A stretch of 64,000 bases of DNA from JBAXTZ01 sp037129925 (GTDB taxonomy: Bacteria > Bacillota > Negativicutes > JBAXTZ01): positions 49,825-113,824 of the forward strand of contig JBAXTZ010000003.1 of the NCBI GenBank assembly GCA_037129925.1, in the 5' to 3' direction. Position 1 is the first letter of the stretch; each line of letters begins with the position of its first letter. This document shows, piece after piece, positions 1 through 8,533 of the stretch. The translations under genes and the position numbers were made by a program. The notes under the pieces are model-generated. The model did no database searches. It worked only from the letters and a program-made list of their open reading frames with translations, and was not told the origin of the DNA.

Positions 1-591
1 TTTGAATGCCCGTTTAATAGCTTCTTTAGCCTTGACCATATTGGCCGGTGTGTCTACCGACACCCTCGCAATATACTTAGCTCCGTCAAGTGTAGCCAGC
101 ATCTCGGCAACTCGAATTGGGAAGCCTGCCGATTTAACATCCCGTCCATAGGGTGAAGTAGTTGTTTTCTGCCCGGGTAACGAAGTGGGCGCCATTTGAC
201 CACCGGTCATTCCATAAACCGTATTGTTTATGAAAATGGTCGTGATTTTTTCACTGCGCGCTGCGGCATGAACAACTTCTGCAGTTCCAATCGAAGCCAA
301 ATCACCATCGCCCTGATAAGAAAATACAACCGCTTCCGGATGCACTCGCTTAATGCCGGTAGCAACTGCCGGCGCCCGGCCGTGAGCGGCCTGCTGAAAG
401 TCACAGGTAAAATAGTTTTGAGCGAGTACCGCGCAACCAACCGGTGAAACACCAATTGTTTTATCGGCCACTCCTAGCTCCTCTAAAGCTTCCGCAACCA
501 GTCGGTGAATTATTCCGTGAGCGCACCCCGGACAATAATGAGTATAATTTTCACTCAACAAGCTCGGCCGGCCAAATACTTTTTTCTCCAT
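1..591 (-). CDS. 2-oxoacid:ferredoxin oxidoreductase, beta (TPP-binding) subunit, partial
   Basis: The gene begins with ATG at 591 and runs off the left edge, so about 197 N-terminal residues are visible and the C-terminus is missing. The beta subunit binds thiamine pyrophosphate and a 4Fe-4S cluster and oxidises a 2-oxoacid with CoA to acyl-CoA, CO2 and reduced ferredoxin in the cytoplasm. Visible signs are the early HYCPGCAHG motif, the GDGD stretch (YQGDGDLASIG) that binds Mg-TPP, and FINNTVYGMTGGQMAPTS, which is characteristic of this subunit. It follows the alpha subunit with a one-base gap, so the two are coexpressed. Sequence alone does not fix the substrate (2-oxoglutarate, branched-chain 2-oxoacid or 2-oxobutyrate). 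A gamma subunit probably lies beyond the edge. Confidence 0.93.
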   Translation of the reverse strand, partial: MEKKVFGRPSLLSENYTHYCPGCAHGIIHRLVAEALEELGVADKTIGVSPVGCAVLAQNYFTCDFQQAAHGRAPAVATGIKRVHPEAVVFSYQGDGDLASIGTAEVVHAAARSEKITTIFINNTVYGMTGGQMAPTSLPGQKTTTSPYGRDVKSAGFPIRVAEMLATLDGAKYIARVSVDTPANMVKAKEAIKRAFK

Positions 592-592
592 A

Positions 593-1660
593 CTACACCG
601 CCTTGCTAACGCGAATTATTTCTTTAATCATTTGATCGACAGTTGGAATCACGCCGCCCATTTTACCACACAGATATACCGGCCGGCGATTGACTACCGC
701 AAGCATTACATCCTCAATCATCTGCCCTGCGCTCATTTCGGCTACCAAAAACTTTTTAGCGGTCGGTATCAAATTTTGTATTGCCATATACGGAAACGGC
801 CATAACGTTATCGGCCGTAACAACCCGACACGTAATCCTTCTGCACGCAGTTTGTCGATAGCGCCATGAGCAATTCGAGACATTATTCCATAGCCTACCA
901 CCACAATATCTGCATCTTCAGTCAAATATGAGTCAAACCTAACCTCATTACTGGTAATAGTCGCAAATTTACCCTGAAGTTCAACATTGTATTTTTCCAG
1001 TTCTTCAGCCTGCAAAAACAATGAATTTACAACATTTGGTCCGCCTGAAGTTCGCTTGGCGCGGGTAGTAGTTGCCCATTTGCTTTTATCGATATTATGC
1101 TCAATAGCTTTAGGCAAAATTGCCGGTTCCATCATTTGACCAATGGCTCCGTCACCAAGAATCATCACCGGAGTGCGATATTTGTCGGCTAAGTCAAAAG
1201 CTTCGATAGTTAAATCGATCATCTCCTGAACACTGTTTGGCGCCAATACTATTAATCGATAGTCACCGTGTCCGCCACCTTTTGTAGCCTGGAAATAATC
1301 AGCCTGCGATGCCTGGATTGTTCCGAGTCCTGGTCCGCCACGCATAATGTTTACGATAACCGCCGGCAATTGCGCCGCCGCAATATAAGAAATCCCCTCT
1401 TGTTTTAGACTGATTCCCGGACTTGAACTCGATGTCATAACCCGGGCTCCCGCGCCTGCAGCGCCATAAACCATATTGATGGCTGCCACTTCTGACTCCG
1501 CTTGTACAAACGTGCCATTTACTTTCGGCATTCTTCTGGCCATATACTCGGTAATTTCGGTCTGTGGCGTAATCGGGTAACCAAAGTAATGCCGGCAACC
1601 TGCAATAACAGCTGCTTCAGCAATTGCCTCATTACCTTTCATTAATACTTTTTCTGCCAT
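593..1660 (-). CDS. vorB: 2-oxoacid:ferredoxin oxidoreductase, alpha subunit (VorB/KorA type)
   Basis: This is the pyrimidine-binding half of the oxidoreductase and works with the beta and ferredoxin subunits. It has the typical opening KGNEAIAEAAVIAGC, the FGYPITPQTEI motif, a TSSSSPGISLKQEG segment and the RGGPGLGTIQASQADY stretch of family alpha subunits. At about 355 residues it has the usual length for an unfused alpha subunit. The frame is open up to a TTG at 1690, but the ATG at 1660 has AGGGGTGA just upstream and gives the family's normal N-terminus, so I chose it. The order ferredoxin - alpha - beta is the common VOR/KOR operon order. The vorB symbol follows common annotation practice and does not prove the substrate. 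Confidence 0.93.
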   Translation of the reverse strand: MAEKVLMKGNEAIAEAAVIAGCRHYFGYPITPQTEITEYMARRMPKVNGTFVQAESEVAAINMVYGAAGAGARVMTSSSSPGISLKQEGISYIAAAQLPAVIVNIMRGGPGLGTIQASQADYFQATKGGGHGDYRLIVLAPNSVQEMIDLTIEAFDLADKYRTPVMILGDGAIGQMMEPAILPKAIEHNIDKSKWATTTRAKRTSGGPNVVNSLFLQAEELEKYNVELQGKFATITSNEVRFDSYLTEDADIVVVGYGIMSRIAHGAIDKLRAEGLRVGLLRPITLWPFPYMAIQNLIPTAKKFLVAEMSAGQMIEDVMLAVVNRRPVYLCGKMGGVIPTVDQMIKEIIRVSKAV

Positions 1661-1673
1661 ATTCACCCCTACC

Positions 1674-1877
1674 CTATTTATATACTTCAATTGCTACGTC
1701 CGGACAAGTTCGACCACACAAAGCACAGCCAATACACTGGCTTTCATCTATGCACTCAGCTGGATTGTAACCTTTAGCATTAAAGACTTTCGATAATGCC
1801 ATTATTTTCTTTGGACAAGCTCGCGTGCATAAAGCACAACCTTTGCAACGATTTGCATCAACTATAACTCTAGGCAT
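1674..1877 (-). CDS. 2[4Fe-4S] ferredoxin subunit of 2-oxoacid oxidoreductase
   Basis: A 67-residue protein with two complete CxxCxxCxxxCP motifs (CKGCALCTRACP near residue 11 and CIGCALCGRTCP near residue 48), so it carries two 4Fe-4S clusters. It is the electron-transfer (delta-like) subunit that passes electrons from the TPP enzyme to free ferredoxin. A strong AGGAGGT precedes the ATG at 1877. It lies directly before the alpha subunit and directly after pduL, which supports a role in this complex rather than as a free ferredoxin. Confidence 0.93.
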   Translation of the reverse strand: MPRVIVDANRCKGCALCTRACPKKIMALSKVFNAKGYNPAECIDESQCIGCALCGRTCPDVAIEVYK

Positions 1878-1885
1878 AACACCTC

Positions 1886-2455
1886 CTAAACCATCTCAAC
1901 TGTGCAACCGCTGCCGATTTTTGCCGCATTTGCCTCGTCCGTATCAATATGCATTTCCAAGCAGAAATCCTTGTTAACACGAATAAGCACCTGACCAAAA
2001 ATCAGACCGCGTTCACCGCCAAATTTTACGCTTACAATATCTTTGTCCTTTACGCCAAATGCTTCCGCATCGGCCGGTGTCATATGAATATGTCGGAATG
2101 CCGCAATAGCGCCCTCCGCCAAATCTACTTCGCCGCACGGTCCTACAAGCTTACATTTTGCAGAACCAGCCACATTACCACTATCGCGAATCGGAGGCGA
2201 TATTCTCAATTTTAACGCATCGGTCAAAGCAAGTTCCACTTGAGTTTGCTTTCGCGTCGGTCCAAGTACCCGCACGCCTTTTATTGAGCCTTTTTCCGTG
2301 ACAATATCCACTTTTTCATTTGCCGCGTACTGCCCGGGCTGGGATAAATCCTTAAATACGGTGAGTTTTGCGCCAGCGCCAAATAGTTTTTCGAGATCAG
2401 CTTCGGACAAATGGATATGACGAGCCGAAACACCTACCGGAATTGGTTTTTTCAT
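1886..2455 (-). CDS. pduL: PduL-type phosphate acyltransferase (phosphotransacylase)
   Basis: PduL interconverts acyl-CoA and phosphate with acyl-phosphate and CoA. Seen here: an N-terminal VGVSARHIHLSE motif with the metal-binding histidines, a second RHIHMTPADAEAFGV histidine motif near residue 125, and a C-terminal LEMHIDTDEANAA motif, over the usual length of about 190 residues. No N-terminal encapsulation extension is visible, so it is probably a free cytoplasmic enzyme and not a microcompartment cargo. It sits between the SAH deaminase-like gene and the 2-oxoacid oxidoreductase. This suggests that acyl-CoA made by the oxidoreductase is turned into acyl-phosphate, and then ATP by an acyl kinase encoded elsewhere. 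Confidence 0.93.
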   Translation of the reverse strand: MKKPIPVGVSARHIHLSEADLEKLFGAGAKLTVFKDLSQPGQYAANEKVDIVTEKGSIKGVRVLGPTRKQTQVELALTDALKLRISPPIRDSGNVAGSAKCKLVGPCGEVDLAEGAIAAFRHIHMTPADAEAFGVKDKDIVSVKFGGERGLIFGQVLIRVNKDFCLEMHIDTDEANAAKIGSGCTVEMV

Positions 2456-2464
2456 TTTAACCTC

Positions 2465-3757
2465 TTACTCTTTATTCTCGCTGTTGCGAGTATTGAATTT
2501 GGAAACCTCGTAATAGAGTCGCTCCTCGTCAATAGTTAGTAACTGCCGATTTCTCATGACTATTTTCCCAGCTACTATAACTGTTTCAACATCAGAAGAG
2601 TTAGCAGCATAAACAAACTGCGATGAAATATTGTTTCTCGGATGCCAATGCGGAGCGCTCATGGATACTATTATAACATCTGCAGCATACCCAGGTAAAA
2701 TTTTTCCGCTTTTTTTTAGTCCAAGCGCTTTAGCGCCTTGAAAAGTAGCCATATTTATCGCTTGAGGCGCGGTCAGCGCGGTCGGCGACATATATTTTCC
2801 TTTTTGAAGCAAAGCCGCCAAGCGCATTTCTTCGATAATATCAAGATTGTTGTTACATGCCGCCCCATCAGTACCGAGTGCAACGCATAAATTTCGATCC
2901 AACATCGCTTTTACCGGTGCGATACCGTTACCTAAAAACATATTTGACCCCGGATTATGAGCAACCCGTACATTGTTTTCAACTAAAATTTCAAGATCGC
3001 CCTCATCGATATGCACGCAATGAGCTGCTATCAGCCCGCAATCCATTAAACCAGTATCCCGCGCAACTGCAACTGGTGATTGTCGATATTTTATATGCGA
3101 TTGCTCAACTTCAAATTTTGATTCGGATATATGCATGTGTATTTCGGCGCCAACGTTTTTCGCGCTGGCCGCAATTCTGGTCAAATATTGTGGCGCACAA
3201 GAATATAGCGCGTGCGCGCCGAGCATTACACTTAGTCGACCGGCAAATGCGCCATTATATTCAGCAAAAAACGACAGTGCATCTTCCAATCTATTCGAAA
3301 ATCCCGTCTCTGGCTCTTCACCGACTGCCACTATACCCCGTGACAGCACTGCGCGAATTCCGCTATCTCCGACTGCCTGAGCCATGTCGCGCAGAAAGAA
3401 ATACATATCGCCAAATGCCGTCACGCCGCATTTGAACATTTCGGCAATAGCCAACTGTGTTCCCCAATAAGCGCTGGTCGTCGTCAGCATCTCTTCGGCA
3501 GGTAGAATTTTTTCCGTTAACCAACGTTCGAGCGGTAAATCATCCCCGATACTTCTAAATAACGACATCGGCGCGTGGCAATGCGCGTTAACCAACCCCG
3601 GCATAACTAGTTTGTCGCTACAGTCGATAGTTTCCGCAAATTTCTCCGCTGCTGAATATTCGCCAACTTCCTTAATAATCGCTCCATCGATAACTATCGA
3701 ACCACAAGTCAATGCTCCATCAAAGTGCAGTATATTCGCATTTTTTAACAGTAACAT
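2465..3757 (-). CDS. mtaD: 5-methylthioadenosine/S-adenosylhomocysteine deaminase (amidohydrolase)
   Basis: A metal-dependent amidohydrolase of 430 residues. Visible active-site motifs in order are VNAHCHAPMSLFR (residues near 57-69), MHISES (near 210), AAHCVHID (near 245) and GTDGAACNNNLDI (near 295). These are the metal ligands and general base of the MtaD/SsnA/TrzN group. Enzymes of this group deaminate the adenine ring of SAH, MTA or 5'-deoxyadenosine to the inosyl product. The next upstream gene is an SAH hydrolase homologue with 2 bp between them, so SAH is the likely substrate and the two probably act in sequence. Chlorohydrolase-type activity on other substrates cannot be excluded by reading. 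Confidence 0.86.
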   Translation of the reverse strand: MLLLKNANILHFDGALTCGSIVIDGAIIKEVGEYSAAEKFAETIDCSDKLVMPGLVNAHCHAPMSLFRSIGDDLPLERWLTEKILPAEEMLTTTSAYWGTQLAIAEMFKCGVTAFGDMYFFLRDMAQAVGDSGIRAVLSRGIVAVGEEPETGFSNRLEDALSFFAEYNGAFAGRLSVMLGAHALYSCAPQYLTRIAASAKNVGAEIHMHISESKFEVEQSHIKYRQSPVAVARDTGLMDCGLIAAHCVHIDEGDLEILVENNVRVAHNPGSNMFLGNGIAPVKAMLDRNLCVALGTDGAACNNNLDIIEEMRLAALLQKGKYMSPTALTAPQAINMATFQGAKALGLKKSGKILPGYAADVIIVSMSAPHWHPRNNISSQFVYAANSSDVETVIVAGKIVMRNRQLLTIDEERLYYEVSKFNTRNSENKE

Positions 3758-3759
3758 AA

Positions 3760-5001
3760 TTAAGCTCGTAGCATATATTCATTTTGTTTTTCTGTCAGAT
3801 TGTCAATAATAATTCCGTCAGTCGCTAATTTCAAACGCGCTACCATCAAGTCTAGCTCTCGCGGCAGAACATAAACTCTGTTTTCAAGCTTGCCCGCATT
3901 CTGCAATAAATAGCGTGCGGCTACGCACTGCATCGCAAAACTTAAATCCATGACTTCGGCCGGATGACCGTCGCCGGCAGCCAGATTTACCAATCGGCCT
4001 TCAGCCAGTAAATAAATAATGCGGTTGTCAATTAACAAATATTGCTCAATGTTATTGCGGGCGATTTTTTTCTCGATAGTTATTGTATTTAAGTCCGTTT
4101 TGGATATTTCCACATCAAAATGCCCGGCGTTTGCTAAAATTGCGCCACTTTTCATCACTGCAAAATGTTCAGCGCGAATGATGTCAATATTACCGGTAAC
4201 TGTTACGAAAATATCGCCGATTTTTGCTGCCTCTAACATCGTCATGACCCTGAAGCCATCAAAAACCGCTTCGATCGCTTTTATTGGATCTATTTCGGTA
4301 ATCGTTACATTTGCGCCTAGTCCTTTGGCGCGCATCGCAACGCCTTTGCCGCACCAGCCATAACCGGCTACGACAACATTTTTACCGGCAATAGACAAAT
4401 TAGTTGTCCGCATTATCCCGTCCCAGGTAGACTGACCAGTTCCATAGCGATTGTCGAACAAGTATTTGCAGTACGAATCATTTACAGCAACAATCGGCAC
4501 ACACAGCTGCCCGGAACTTTCTAACGCGCGATGACGATGCACGCCCGTTGTTGTTTCTTCGGTCACGCCGATAATATTCGCTAATAATTGGCGCTTTTTG
4601 CTATGAAGCAGATTGACCAAATCACCGCCGTCGTCAATGAGAATATCCGGTTCAGCATCCAATGCGCATAGCAGGTAGTAATCATACTCCTCAGCCGTAC
4701 AATCATAGGTAGCAAAAACTTTGACTCCACGCTCAACTAGCGCCGCACAAACATCATCTTGCGTAGACAGCGGATTGCTGCCGGTCACGCTAACTTCCGC
4801 GCCGGCTCGTTTAAGCACCAATGCCAAATAAGCCGTCTTGGCTTCTAAATGAATAGTCGCGACAATTTTCTTGCCGGCAAAAGTTTGCTCCTGTTCCATT
4901 TCTTCAGCCAATGCGTTAAGCACTGGCATGTGTTTACTAACCCAATCAATTTTGTAATTTCCCGCTTGAGCCAGATTAATATCTTTGATTATTGAATTCA
5001 T
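3760..5001 (-). CDS. ahcY: S-adenosyl-/S-inosylhomocysteine hydrolase
   Basis: An NAD-dependent hydrolase of 413 residues that releases homocysteine from its nucleoside thioether. Family marks are DDGGDLV, EETTTGVHR, the substrate-binding VNDSYCKYLFDNRYGTGQS, the Rossmann motif VAGYGWCGKGVAMRAKGLGA, and NAGHFDVEI. Two departures from the classical SAH enzyme are visible: the early HMT-x-(Q/E)-TA motif reads HLEAKTA, and the protein stops at EYMLRA without the C-terminal tail that usually ends in HYRY. Both are expected of the archaeal/thermophile type that prefers S-inosylhomocysteine. I chose ATG 5001, with GGGAGA upstream, over ATG 5034, which lies inside surE and has no ribosome site. Confidence 0.88.
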   Translation of the reverse strand: MNSIIKDINLAQAGNYKIDWVSKHMPVLNALAEEMEQEQTFAGKKIVATIHLEAKTAYLALVLKRAGAEVSVTGSNPLSTQDDVCAALVERGVKVFATYDCTAEEYDYYLLCALDAEPDILIDDGGDLVNLLHSKKRQLLANIIGVTEETTTGVHRHRALESSGQLCVPIVAVNDSYCKYLFDNRYGTGQSTWDGIMRTTNLSIAGKNVVVAGYGWCGKGVAMRAKGLGANVTITEIDPIKAIEAVFDGFRVMTMLEAAKIGDIFVTVTGNIDIIRAEHFAVMKSGAILANAGHFDVEISKTDLNTITIEKKIARNNIEQYLLIDNRIIYLLAEGRLVNLAAGDGHPAEVMDLSFAMQCVAARYLLQNAGKLENRVYVLPRELDLMVARLKLATDGIIIDNLTEKQNEYMLRA

Positions 5002-5021
5002 TTCCCTATCTCCCAATATTT

Positions 5022-5792
5022 TTAAATTTCCCATTTTCGAATAACGTCCATCATCGAGTAATCAGTAAAATCAATCATTAACGGCGTAAGTGAAATTTTC
5101 CCGGCGCGTACTGCTTCGACATCACTTGTTGGATGCGCCGCATCATCAGTAATGTCCCCGCCCATCCAATAATAAACCCGACCACGCGGATCAGTTCGCC
5201 GCTCGAAAATATTTTCGTAGCGTAACACCCCCATAGTTGTTACCACTGAGCCACGGAGTTTATCCTCGGGAAGATTGGGAACATTAATATTTATCAACCG
5301 TGCCCGCTTCGTTAAGCGGTAATCAGCAACCAGCTGCGGGGCAATTTTCGCTGCGTAACGCGCCGCAACAGTAAAGTCCCACTCGTATCCGCCCCAAGTT
5401 ACTAAAGACACGGCAAGCGCCGGTAAGTCGTAAGTCAACCCCTCAATAGCCGCGCCGACCGTTCCGGAATATAGAATATCCGTACCAAGATTTGGACCAT
5501 GATTTATACCAGTTACTACCAGATCGGGTAGATCATTCTGCATTATTTCACCCAAAGCCAATTTCACACAATCGGCTGGCGTGCCATCCACTCGATAAGC
5601 TTTCACATTTAAAATATTCATATCCTGTTCATGAATCATCAATGGTTTATTGATAGTCAGTGCCTGACTTTGAGCGCTTCGTTCACCGTCCGGAGCGACG
5701 ACTGTTACACGAGCAATTTTTGCCAATTCTTCAACCAATATGCGAATTCCTTTAGCATTTATTCCATCATCATTAGAAACCAAAATATGCAT
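5022..5792 (-). CDS. surE: 5'-nucleotidase SurE
   Basis: A metal-dependent nucleoside 5'-monophosphate phosphatase of 256 residues. It opens with the family signature ILVSNDDGINAKGI, followed by VVAPDGERSAQS and GINHGPNLGTDILYSGTVGAAIEG, which hold the metal ligands. The frame is open to 5840, but ATG 5792 has TGGAGG at the right distance and gives the normal start. It is the first gene of the leftward operon. It could dephosphorylate nucleotides released by the purine salvage steps encoded next to it. Its own promoter would have to lie in the 80 bases before the upstream glycosyltransferase gene. Confidence 0.95.
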   Translation of the reverse strand: MHILVSNDDGINAKGIRILVEELAKIARVTVVAPDGERSAQSQALTINKPLMIHEQDMNILNVKAYRVDGTPADCVKLALGEIMQNDLPDLVVTGINHGPNLGTDILYSGTVGAAIEGLTYDLPALAVSLVTWGGYEWDFTVAARYAAKIAPQLVADYRLTKRARLININVPNLPEDKLRGSVVTTMGVLRYENIFERRTDPRGRVYYWMGGDITDDAAHPTSDVEAVRAGKISLTPLMIDFTDYSMMDVIRKWEI

Positions 5793-5837
5793 AATTTTTC
5801 CTCCAGAGCCTATTTTATCATCTCGCTCAACGATAGG

Positions 5838-5865
5838 CAAAAAAATCTGCCAAATTGGCAGATTT
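5838..5865 (-). terminator. intrinsic terminator after the glycosyltransferase gene
   Basis: A hairpin with arms AAATCTGCC and GGCAGATTT separated by AAATT. Read on the minus strand it is followed by a run of T. It lies 7 bases past the stop codon of the glycosyltransferase gene, so it should end the upstream envelope operon and separate it from surE. T-rich flanks on both sides would let it work in either direction. Confidence 0.8.
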
Positions 5866-5871
5866 TCATTG

Positions 5872-7164
5872 CTATTTATTTAGTTGATCATCCGGATCAG
5901 TATTGATACCTTTTTGTTTTAAAATTTCTTTGTAATTTACTGCACGACTATGCGTTGTATGCGCCCATTCGCGTTTATTGCGATGCCAAAAACCGACAAA
6001 CGCCAGCGGTACCCATGTCAGCATGAATACCGGATACAGCGGCAAATAAACCCAAGTGCGCCAACCAATACTCATTCTGATTAGAATATATGCCATGATA
6101 ACATATTGAACCGTAGTGAACATATTGACTATCGACACCGGCAAAAATTGATGTAAGATGAACGTAAATTTATATGCTATCCCATAGTCAGTATAAAGAT
6201 ATTCGGTTATTTTTTGGGCAATTAAAAACAAAGTCGAAAATATCAAAAACAGCGGTTGCAACAGCGGCGTAATTCCTTCAAAAATTCGAATGTCGCGGCG
6301 TTTGATACCGTTTTTTATCAGAATCGGCACATACCTAGATGCGACGTCAAACTGTCCCTGCACCCAGCGCTTACGTTGAATCCAACTCTGCTTAAACGTT
6401 AGCGGTTTCTCGTCATACACTATTGCTTCATGCGCCCAAGTAGTCGGGATACCGATGGCTAAAGCCTTCATCGTAAACTCCATGTCTTCCACAAGACAAG
6501 TTGCGCCCCAGCCAAATTTTTTCAGCAACTCGTATGAAATACACATTCCGGTACCGCCAAGCACACATGACAGCCCCATATTATACTTCGCCAAATGCCA
6601 AACATGATTAACCACCCAAAACATCATGGCAAAGGTAGCCGCAGTCCAAGAATCATTGGGGTTCTTGGCATCAATAAACCCTTGAATGATTTTCTCTCCC
6701 CGCAACAACCGGTTATTCATAATTTTCAAGAAATCCGGATGCACGAGATTATCCGCATCAAACACGCACACTCCGTCATACTTTTTGTTGATTGCAAACA
6801 GTTTTCCGAGCAGCCATTCCAAAGCATAACCTTTGCCGCGTTTGGATTTATTAAACCGTTCAAACACCTTAGCGCCGGCATTGCTAGCGATTTCTGCCGT
6901 CTTATCGTTGCAATTATCGGCAACAACATAAATATCTACCAATTCCCGCGGATAATTTAGCGCGTAAAAATTTTCTACCAGTTGTCCGACAACAGCTTCT
7001 TCGTTGTGCGCTGCAACAACTAACGCGAACCGGCTAACCGGCGCTTCAAAAATCCGTTCCTTTTTGTGCCACAAACCAAAAAATCCCACCAAAAAATAAT
7101 ACCACGTAAAAAATATTATGAATATTTGTAGCGGTATCATTACAATATCAAGCCAATGAGCCAT
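5872..7164 (-). CDS. membrane-bound family 2 glycosyltransferase
   Basis: A 430-residue inner-membrane enzyme. It has an N-terminal membrane helix (residues about 8-30), a cytoplasmic GT-2 domain and two or three C-terminal helices (from about residue 300). Catalytic motifs of processive GT-2 enzymes are all visible: VVAAHNEE, VVADNCNDKT, the DAD metal site (VFDADNLV), LVEDMEF with the base, and QRKRWVQGQ. Cellulose synthase, hyaluronan synthase and PgaC share this plan, so it probably extends or starts an envelope polysaccharide. It starts one base after pssA ends and is coexpressed with phospholipid genes. The sugar and acceptor are not known. Confidence 0.9.
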   Translation of the reverse strand: MAHWLDIVMIPLQIFIIFFTWYYFLVGFFGLWHKKERIFEAPVSRFALVVAAHNEEAVVGQLVENFYALNYPRELVDIYVVADNCNDKTAEIASNAGAKVFERFNKSKRGKGYALEWLLGKLFAINKKYDGVCVFDADNLVHPDFLKIMNNRLLRGEKIIQGFIDAKNPNDSWTAATFAMMFWVVNHVWHLAKYNMGLSCVLGGTGMCISYELLKKFGWGATCLVEDMEFTMKALAIGIPTTWAHEAIVYDEKPLTFKQSWIQRKRWVQGQFDVASRYVPILIKNGIKRRDIRIFEGITPLLQPLFLIFSTLFLIAQKITEYLYTDYGIAYKFTFILHQFLPVSIVNMFTTVQYVIMAYILIRMSIGWRTWVYLPLYPVFMLTWVPLAFVGFWHRNKREWAHTTHSRAVNYKEILKQKGINTDPDDQLNK

Positions 7165-7845
7165 TTATCGTTTCGCCTTTCTGAAAATAACTGAGTTGAT
7201 TAATCCATACATTACAAACAGCGACACCAACGCGAAAAACACCTTGCCAAAACCAATCGAACCGGTTAACAAAGTCGCAACTGCCAGCAATGCAGCGATT
7301 ACCCAAGCCACTTTTCCAAAATGATCACATTTGTTTTTGAAATCCGGATACTTTACCGAGCTTACCATTAAAAATCCCATCAATAGTATATAAGAAATTT
7401 CGCCATATATTCCCAGGTTGTGTCCGCTTAATACGAATGCTGCAATAGCAATTCCACCGCCAGGAATCGGCAATCCTTGAAAATAGCCCTTTATTTCTAA
7501 GGTGGAAATATTGAACCTGGCCAATCGCCACACGCCACACATCGTATAGACTGCACAAATTATTGCGCCAATCCAGCTTAATCGATGTAAATCATACTGA
7601 TACAGCAAAATAGCCGGAGCAACGCCAAAGGATACCGCGTCCGATAGCGAATCAAGCTGTTTACCCATTTCACTGGCAACTCCAAAAAATCGCGCCACCC
7701 TGCCATCCAATGCATCAGCAACTACTGCAACGACTATAAACAATACCGCTAATGCAAAGCTGTGGTTAATTGATGCTATGATAGACAACATCCCGAATAG
7801 ACAATTACTCAATGTAAATAGGTTAGGGATCATCGCTTTATTCAT
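7165..7845 (-). CDS. pssA: CDP-diacylglycerol-serine O-phosphatidyltransferase
   Basis: A CDP-alcohol phosphatidyltransferase of 226 residues that makes phosphatidylserine from CDP-diacylglycerol and serine at the membrane. The family motif D-G-x2-A-R-x8-G-x3-D-x3-D is seen as DALDGRVARFFGVASEMGKQ followed by LDSLSDAVSF (residues about 44-73). The rest is mainly hydrophobic helices. It overlaps the end of psd by 8 bases, and psd is the next enzyme of phosphatidylethanolamine synthesis, which fixes the assignment. Confidence 0.95.
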   Translation of the reverse strand: MNKAMIPNLFTLSNCLFGMLSIIASINHSFALAVLFIVVAVVADALDGRVARFFGVASEMGKQLDSLSDAVSFGVAPAILLYQYDLHRLSWIGAIICAVYTMCGVWRLARFNISTLEIKGYFQGLPIPGGGIAIAAFVLSGHNLGIYGEISYILLMGFLMVSSVKYPDFKNKCDHFGKVAWVIAALLAVATLLTGSIGFGKVFFALVSLFVMYGLINSVIFRKAKR

Positions 7846-8485
7846 CGTTCCTCCTAATTAAGCCGATAACCGTTTCGCCGCAGCGAACCTTGTCGCCCGG
7901 CTTTACCATGACGTCGACGTTCATCGGCACAACAATCTCGGTACATGAGCCGAATTTTATCATCCCGTATGTGTCACCTTTGTTCAACTTCGCGCCAATC
8001 GTGACCCAGGAAACAATGCGCCGTGCCAGTATCCCGGCTATCTGCGAAACCAGCACCTTCATTTCGGCATTTTCAATTCCAATAGTATGGCGCTCGTTTT
8101 CCCAGGCTGCAAAAACTTTATAAGCTGGTACAAATCGACCTTGTACATATTCTTGAAACTTAATTTCGCCAACAATTGGCGCCCGATTGACATGCACGTT
8201 AAACGGCGATAAAAATATCGTCACCTTTTTTCCCGGGGCGTCCAAGTATTCTGACTCATAAATTTCTTCAACTCCCATAACTTTTCCCTCGGCCGGGCTA
8301 ACTATAATGTTCTCGGCCTGGGGAATCACTCGTTTTGGATTTCGAAAGAAATAAGCCATATATAGCGCAAACCCCAAAGGGATTATCCAAATTGGCAAAC
8401 TAATATAGCGATAGGCCAACCCGGTTAAAATCAAAAAAAACAGGTAAAAAGGTATGCCTTCGCGTAAAAAATATTCTTTTCTCAT
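7838..8485 (-). CDS. psd: phosphatidylserine decarboxylase (archaeal/short type)
   Basis: Converts phosphatidylserine to phosphatidylethanolamine. At 215 residues it is the short form of the family. Two N-terminal membrane helices are seen (residues about 10-45), then SPAEGKVMGVEEI, FLSPFNVHVNRAPI with the conserved histidine, and KFGSCTEIVVP. The GS pair in the last motif is the self-cleavage site that makes the pyruvoyl cofactor. The ATG at 8485 has AAAGGAG upstream, whereas the in-frame start at 8503 does not. Translationally coupled to pssA. Confidence 0.95.
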   Translation of the reverse strand: MRKEYFLREGIPFYLFFLILTGLAYRYISLPIWIIPLGFALYMAYFFRNPKRVIPQAENIIVSPAEGKVMGVEEIYESEYLDAPGKKVTIFLSPFNVHVNRAPIVGEIKFQEYVQGRFVPAYKVFAAWENERHTIGIENAEMKVLVSQIAGILARRIVSWVTIGAKLNKGDTYGMIKFGSCTEIVVPMNVDVMVKPGDKVRCGETVIGLIRRNDE

Positions 8486-8533
8486 AAATAATACTCCTTT
8501 CAAAGCGATTTGAAATTATATCATATATCGCGA

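Noticed and set aside
2857..3435. A 192-codon plus-strand frame opposite the deaminase gene.
   Set aside because: It lies wholly inside a well-supported gene, has no ribosome site and no known domain.
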